DNA of 44,184 bases, taken from the NCBI GenBank assembly GCA_900661335.1, contig CAACVY010000012.1, positions 1-44,184 of the forward strand. Reading direction: 5' to 3'. This document shows positions 39,200 to 44,184 of the stretch, in pieces (position 1 is the stretch's first letter; each line of letters starts with the position of its first letter). The position numbers and the translations under genes were made by a program. Below the pieces are notes generated by a model. It was not told the DNA's origin. It was given only the letters and a program-made list of their open reading frames with translations, and searched no databases. This stretch comes from an uncultured bacterium (GTDB lineage Bacteria; Verrucomicrobiota; Kiritimatiellia; PWTM01).

Positions 39200-39456
39200 C
39201 GCCCACAACTCCGCCGCTCCATGGGATCCGTCCCCTTACCGACTGCGTGGCAGGCGACCGCGTACGCTGTGCGCGGCTGAACGCCGGCCACCGAGCCCGA
39301 AGCCGGCTGACCGCCATGGGGATCGTCCCCGGCGCAGTGTTGGAAATCCTTCGGCAGAATGGACATGGGCCCTTGTTGGTCGCGTTGGGCGAAAGCCGGC
39401 TCGCGCTCGGACGCGGCATTGCTGAAAAAATCCTGGTGGAGCCGGCCCGCCCATGA
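39196..39456 (+). CDS. feoA: ferrous iron transport protein A
   Basis: GDRVRCARLNAGHRARSRLTAMGIVPGAVLEIL..GPLLVALGESRLALGRGIAEKILV. Confidence 0.9.
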   Translation: MTPTTPPLHGIRPLTDCVAGDRVRCARLNAGHRARSRLTAMGIVPGAVLEILRQNGHGPLLVALGESRLALGRGIAEKILVEPARP

Positions 39457-41510
39457 GCCGAGCGTTTCGGGTCGCCCTCGTGGGTAATCCTAACGTCGGC
39501 AAAACGACGCTGTTCAACGCGCTCACCGGGCTCCGTCATCGCGCGACGAATTACCCCGGCACGACCGTAGAAACGCGGGAAGGACGTCTGCGCGACGCGG
39601 AGGAGAACATCATCGTCGTTGACTTCCCCGGCGTGTACTCCCTCTCCGCCGGCTCAGATGAAGAACGCATTGCCCGCCAGGAACTCCTGAACAGCCCCTT
39701 CGACCTGGTGGTGCAAGTGGTCGATACGACCAACGCAGAGCGGAATCTGTATTTGACCACGCAACTGTTGGAACTCGGCGTACCACTTCTGCTGGCATTC
39801 AACATGACTGACCGCGCCCGCGCCCTCGGGCTCGAGTACGACCTCGACCGCATTTCGGCGTCCATCGGGGTGGTGATCGTCCCCACGGTTGGACACCGTG
39901 GCGAAGGCATTCAGGAACTCGTCGCGGCCATCCGCCACGCTCTACATTCCCCGCCGCAAGTCCGAAACCCGGTCCGCTACGGAGCCGATATAGACGCGGC
40001 GGTCGCTGCCATCGAAGAAAAGCTCGCTGCGCACGGACTGCGCGGCCCTCGCGCGCGGTGGGTGGCTCTCAAGCTATTGGAGAACGACCCGGAGCTGTGC
40101 GTGGAGTGGGAGCATCAGCCCGATGTAATGGAAGAACTGCGCCGACAACAACAACGCTTGCTGGCGCTGGGTCGCGACACGCCGGATGTCCTGATAGCGG
40201 ATCGCCGATTCGGATTCGTCGCGGGCATCGTGCGGGCCGCGCAGCGTCGGACGGCGGCCGTGCGCCGCACGTGGTCCGATCGCCTCGACGAGGTGCTGGC
40301 CCATCCCCTGCTTGGCGTGCCGGTATTTCTTGCCGTGCTCTACATACTGTTCTGGATCACCTTTCGCCTGGCCGACCCTCCGATGCGCGCGCTCGAATGG
40401 GCCTTCAAACACGCCGCCGGCGTGGTGCGGGACTTCTGGCCCACATCGAGAGCGATCCTGCTTCGCGACCTGATCGCCGACGGCATCCTGGGCGGCGTCG
40501 GCAGCATGGTGTCCTTCTTGCCCAACATCGCCTTGCTCTTCGCTGGCATCTCCATTCTTGAAGACTCCGGCTATCTCACCCGCGCCGTTCTCTTAAGCGA
40601 TCGGCTCATGCAAAAGGTCGGACTTCACGGCCGAAGTTTCATTCCGTTGCTGATCGGCTTTGGCTGCAATATTCCGGCGCTGATGGCCACGCGAGTGTTG
40701 GAAAGTCGGCGCGACCGACTCACCACGATGATGGTGTTGCCACTCATCCCATGCGGAGCGCGGTTCACCGTGTTCTCCTTGTTGATCCCCGCGTTCTTCC
40801 CCGAGCCCTGGCGCGCGCTGATCTTGTGGGGGTTGTACGTCCTGGGCATCCTGCTCGCGATCGGCGGCGCTTGGCTCCTGCGTCACACGTTGTTCCGCGG
40901 CCAGCCCGAGCCGCTGATCGTGGAGTTACCTCCCTACCGAATGCCCACCCTGCGTGGAATCCTGGTGCATATGTGGGACCGGTGCCTGGCCTACCTCCAA
41001 AAGGCCGGCACCATCATCCTGGCTCTCTCGGTGATCTTGTGGTTTTTGACTACGTTCCCCCGCCCAGCCGTGCCCGCGGGGGCCGAGGCGGAATCCGCTG
41101 CCGGTAGCGCTCCCACCATCGAATTCACCTACGCGGGACGTCTCGGTCGCGCGTTGGAACCCGTATTGCGCCCGATGGGCTTCGACGCGAGATTGGGCAC
41201 CGCGATGATCGGCGCGCTGGCCGCCCGCGAGGTCCTCATCGCCCAGTTGGGAATCGTCTTTGCCGTCGAGACGGATGAAGAAAACCCTCGCCCCTTGCGC
41301 GAGCGCCTGCAAGAAGCTTACTCGCCACTCGTCGGGTTCTGTCTGGCGCTGTTCATGCTTATCTCGCCCTCCTGCTTGGCCACCGTGGCGGTCATGCGGA
41401 GGGAGAGCGGCTCGTGGAAGTGGACCGCGGTTCAGTTCGCCGCGCTCTATGCTCTGGCCTGGGGGGTCACCACGGTGGTCTATCAAATCGGAAGGTGGCT
41501 GGGATTCTAA
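39453..41510 (+). CDS. feoB: ferrous iron transporter B
   Basis: VALVGNPNVGKTTLFNALTGLRHRATNYPGTTVE; FLIGFGCNIPALMATRVLESRRDRLTTMMVLPLIPCGARFTVF (read as PLLIGFGCNIPALMATR). Confidence 0.97.
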   Translation: MSRAFRVALVGNPNVGKTTLFNALTGLRHRATNYPGTTVETREGRLRDAEENIIVVDFPGVYSLSAGSDEERIARQELLNSPFDLVVQVVDTTNAERNLYLTTQLLELGVPLLLAFNMTDRARALGLEYDLDRISASIGVVIVPTVGHRGEGIQELVAAIRHALHSPPQVRNPVRYGADIDAAVAAIEEKLAAHGLRGPRARWVALKLLENDPELCVEWEHQPDVMEELRRQQQRLLALGRDTPDVLIADRRFGFVAGIVRAAQRRTAAVRRTWSDRLDEVLAHPLLGVPVFLAVLYILFWITFRLADPPMRALEWAFKHAAGVVRDFWPTSRAILLRDLIADGILGGVGSMVSFLPNIALLFAGISILEDSGYLTRAVLLSDRLMQKVGLHGRSFIPLLIGFGCNIPALMATRVLESRRDRLTTMMVLPLIPCGARFTVFSLLIPAFFPEPWRALILWGLYVLGILLAIGGAWLLRHTLFRGQPEPLIVELPPYRMPTLRGILVHMWDRCLAYLQKAGTIILALSVILWFLTTFPRPAVPAGAEAESAAGSAPTIEFTYAGRLGRALEPVLRPMGFDARLGTAMIGALAAREVLIAQLGIVFAVETDEENPRPLRERLQEAYSPLVGFCLALFMLISPSCLATVAVMRRESGSWKWTAVQFAALYALAWGVTTVVYQIGRWLGF

Positions 41511-41586
41511 GTTTGTGGTCTGCTCCCATTGCCATTTCGGCACGAGATTCCACCGTGGGGATACGGCCGCGCTGATCAGGATCTTG

Positions 41587-42399
41587 TTATCTTCGCTGAG
41601 GTGCTCGGACGTCCAAGGTCTCGGTCACACCCAGCCGCGTCCCCTTGTACTCCGTGTAGATCACCAGCGTGTACTTCCCGGGCTTGGGGAGCTCGCCTTT
41701 ATATCCCAAATCGCTTTCTGGCTGGAGTTTCTCCAGCGATTCCTTCCCTTCCAGTACCACGTCCCCCTGTTCGTTCGTAATGTAGAACACCCCAGTCCCC
41801 GAGGTCACGCGCTTGCGCTCCACTTCGGCTCCCTTTTTGGGACGCACACGGACCAATTCGCACGTGATCGTGACCGGGATCGGATCGCCTTCTTTCCAGT
41901 CCCGTTCTTTCTCCCCCAAGTGCTTTTTCGGAGACATCCCGCCTACAAATTCGAGCTTTTCGCCACTGGTCGCATCCACCACAAGTTCTTTTTTCAGCGC
42001 CGCCACTTCGTCCTCCGTCAAGTGTGCGCCCCCCTTGCGCTTTTCTTTCGAGCCCGGCCCTTCGGGCGTGAGAACTGGCGGAGTGGTCGAAGGTACTTGC
42101 ACCGGCCGCGCCGCACGGCCCTCTCGCCCGCGGTGTGGACCGGTCGGAGTGGGCGGGGCCGGTGTCTTAGGCGCCAGTTGTTCCCGGACGAACGCTTGAT
42201 CCTCTTCGCTCAACTGCTGAAGAAGGATCATGATTTTTTCGCCTGTAGATTTCCGGAGCACGACGAAGTTGCCCTGCACTCCCTCGTACTCCGCCTCTAC
42301 GGTGGCGCCGCTGGCACTGGTCCATGTTCGAGCCCCCGCCCATGGAGCCCCGGGCCCCAGGGCGACCGCCATCACCACGAACACCCACTTCGTCTTCAT
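41587..42399 (-). CDS. secreted SHD1-domain (SLA1 homology 1-like) protein
   Basis: signal peptide; RTWTSASGATVEAEYEGVQGNFVVLRKSTGEKIMILLQQLSEEDQAFV. Confidence 0.75.
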   Translation of the reverse strand: MKTKWVFVVMAVALGPGAPWAGARTWTSASGATVEAEYEGVQGNFVVLRKSTGEKIMILLQQLSEEDQAFVREQLAPKTPAPPTPTGPHRGREGRAARPVQVPSTTPPVLTPEGPGSKEKRKGGAHLTEDEVAALKKELVVDATSGEKLEFVGGMSPKKHLGEKERDWKEGDPIPVTITCELVRVRPKKGAEVERKRVTSGTGVFYITNEQGDVVLEGKESLEKLQPESDLGYKGELPKPGKYTLVIYTEYKGTRLGVTETLDVRAPQRR

Positions 42400-42410
42400 G
42401 ACTCACCTGC

Positions 42411-42767
42411 CTAGGAACGGCGCTGGCGAGCGCGTCGCACGCGGTTGCGTTCGTCCACCATGACGATCCGCGGGCGGAATGAGGCCACCTCGCGGTCGTC
42501 TACCATGGCATACGCAGCCACAATGACCTCGTCACCTGGCATGCCCAAACGGGCTGCCGCGCCGTTCAACATCACGGTTCCCGACCCAGGCGGTGCTGAA
42601 ATCGCATAGGTCACGAATCGCTCGCCGTTCGTCACGTTGTACACATGGATCTGTTCACCGGGAGCGATGTCCGCGGCCTTCATGAGGTCCGCGTCCAAGG
42701 CCAGGCTCCCTTCGTAGTGAAGGTCAGCCCCCGTCACTCGCGCCCGATGTATCTTGGATTTCAGCAT
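42411..42767 (-). CDS. panD: aspartate 1-decarboxylase
   Basis: MLKSKIHRARVTGADLHYEGSLALDADLMKAADIAPGEQIHVYNVTNGERFVTYAI with G-S self-cleavage site. Confidence 0.95.
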   Translation of the reverse strand: MLKSKIHRARVTGADLHYEGSLALDADLMKAADIAPGEQIHVYNVTNGERFVTYAISAPPGSGTVMLNGAAARLGMPGDEVIVAAYAMVDDREVASFRPRIVMVDERNRVRRARQRRS

Positions 42768-43122
42768 CACGCGCCACATCGTCAGAACCCAAGGAAGCAG
42801 TTTCCTCCACCGGACCGGACAAGTCAATCTGATCAGCTCGAGGACAGGCCGAAGGCAACATCGCCAGGGCCTCGTCGCGCCACCGCCGCACGCGCAGAAC
42901 ATCCTCCCACGAAGCGGCCCTTCGGCGGTACCGCGCTTCCACGGTAGCCACCAAGGTCGCCCACTGCTCCGGCGTGGCGGTCATATCGTACCGCCATTGA
43001 GCCTCGTCGGCCCGACGCATCTGCCAGCGCAGACTTCGCGTCCCACGAAAGGTGACCCGGACCGTTACTCGAACCCCATCGGCCGCCCGTTCCACCCACT
43101 CAACCGGCCTGCGCATCAGCAA
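42724..43122 (-). CDS. hypothetical protein, 132 aa, Arg-rich
   Basis: ORF spans the gap between Rieske and panD genes and overlaps both; no family recognised. Confidence 0.6.
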   Translation of the reverse strand: MLMRRPVEWVERAADGVRVTVRVTFRGTRSLRWQMRRADEAQWRYDMTATPEQWATLVATVEARYRRRAASWEDVLRVRRWRDEALAMLPSACPRADQIDLSGPVEETASLGSDDVARDAEIQDTSGASDGG

Positions 43123-43439
43123 CGAACCCAGATTCGCCCGTGCTCCACCCGGGTTTCAAACACCGCAACGGGCCCGTTCGCCGGAGGCGCCACGTTGGTA
43201 CCCGTCCGGATGTCGAACCGGGCCCCATGGAGTGGGCACTCGATCTCGTGCCCCTCCAAGAACCCGGCGGTCAACTCCGCGTCCTCGTGCGTACACCGGT
43301 TTTCGATTGCGTGGAGGCCTCCGTCAGTCTGAAGCAAGAGGATCGGGATTTTCCCCACTCGAACGGCGAGCCGACCCGCCGCTTCCAAGTCCTTCACGGA
43401 AGCCACATCGTGCCATTTCTTCCAAAGACCCATGCGCAC
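43116..43439 (-). CDS. Rieske [2Fe-2S] ferredoxin-like protein
   Basis: CTHEDAELTAGFLEGHEIECPLHGARFD cluster-binding motifs. Confidence 0.92.
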   Translation of the reverse strand: MRMGLWKKWHDVASVKDLEAAGRLAVRVGKIPILLLQTDGGLHAIENRCTHEDAELTAGFLEGHEIECPLHGARFDIRTGTNVAPPANGPVAVFETRVEHGRIWVRC

Positions 43440-43605
43440 AATTTTCCGCAGGTTCCATCGACTGTCAATGAACCCTTTTCCCCGTTCCGGCCCCCCCAGG
43501 TCCGGTCTCCGTCGATTCGAAATTTCGCGCGGCTTCTTGGGGCATCGGATGGATTCAAAATCGGCCGATCCAACGCCGGTTCAAGCGCGACCTAACCTGG
43601 TTCGG

Positions 43606-44184
43606 TCAGCGTGCACGGACCGCGCTGGAGGGACACAAATCAGCGACTGGGCACCGCTCGCATTCTGGCCGCCGGGCTTTGCAACAGCGGCGCCCATGGA
43701 TCACCATCGTGTGTGAGAAGATGCTCCAACGGTCGGGCGGGATCAACTCCCGGAGGTCCATTTCAATCTTCTCGGGGTCCTCTTCTTCGGTCAACCCAAG
43801 CCGACGCGACACGCGCGCACAATGCGTATCCACAATGATCCCCTGCCCCCCGAACGCCGTGGCCACCAGCAAATTCGCCGTCTTGCGCCCGATGCCCGGC
43901 AACGTCACCAGCGTATCGAAGTCCGACGGCAATTCCCCGCCAAAACGCTCCACGACGACCTGGGCAAGTTCGTGGATGCTGCGAGCCTTGTTCCTGAAAA
44001 AGCCCGTGGATCGGATGTCGTTTTCAATTTCTTCTCTCGGCGCACGCGCCCAATCGGCGGGCCTCGGGTATTTACGGAACAGCCCGGGAGCGATTTGGTT
44101 GACCCGTTCGTCCGTGCATTGAGCGGACAATATCGCGGCCACCGCCAACTCGAACGGCGTCGACCAATGACGCAACTCACAGCT
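43606..44184 (-). CDS. nth: endonuclease III (5' end outside window)
   Basis: LSAQCTDERVNQ, LPGIGRKTANLLVATAFG, VDTHCARVSRRLGL, C-X6-C-X2-C-X5-C iron-sulfur loop. Confidence 0.95.
   Translation of the reverse strand, partial: SCELRHWSTPFELAVAAILSAQCTDERVNQIAPGLFRKYPRPADWARAPREEIENDIRSTGFFRNKARSIHELAQVVVERFGGELPSDFDTLVTLPGIGRKTANLLVATAFGGQGIIVDTHCARVSRRLGLTEEEDPEKIEMDLRELIPPDRWSIFSHTMVIHGRRCCKARRPECERCPVADLCPSSAVRAR

Noticed and set aside
41260-42414. 384-aa plus-strand ORF
   Set aside because: Overlaps the feoB 3' end out of frame and the SHD1 gene in antisense; no recognisable domain.
1-44184. CRISPR arrays, tRNA/rRNA genes, prophage, transposase or defence island
   Set aside because: No spaced direct repeats, no clear T-loop/tRNA signatures and no transposase, integrase or nuclease-helicase defence genes were seen by eye; a tRNAscan/Infernal/DefenseFinder run would be needed for certainty.

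Overview
GC-rich (~60-65% by eye) bacterial chromosomal window, 44.2 kb. Gene content (DUF1549/DUF1553 + DUF1501 + PPC-domain trio, SHD1-domain protein, fused PDH E1, DUF4038 glycosidase) suggests the Verrucomicrobiota/Planctomycetota area; this is inference only. Most of the window is ordinary single-copy genes: ROK regulator, acylphosphatase, DeoR regulator + PDH E1/E2/E3 operon, three exported glycosidases, NAD synthetase, membrane pyrophosphatase, mutS, glycosyltransferases, apbE, DtxR-feoA-feoB, Rieske/panD, nth. Points that deserve a second look: (1) a NAD synthetase whose glutaminase domain has lost the catalytic Cys (GGC Gly) and the catalytic Glu (GCG Ala) while the synthetase domain looks intact; (2) a single-ORF GH5-ThuA fusion; (3) an eboB-eboC pair without the rest of the ebo cluster, downstream of mutS; (4) a perfect palindromic DtxR/MntR-type box overlapping the ribosome-binding site of a dtxR-feoA-feoB operon; (5) an eroded RHS core on the minus strand inside a ~2 kb gene-poor region; (6) a dtd gene that has lost its C-terminal third; (7) a palindrome at the predicted TSS of the ROK regulator; (8) a membrane PPase with sequence marks of the K+-dependent, probably Na+-transporting type; (9) a small zinc-ribbon/acidic protein coupled by ATGA to mutS. 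No CRISPR array, rRNA, tRNA, intact transposase or obvious defence system was seen.
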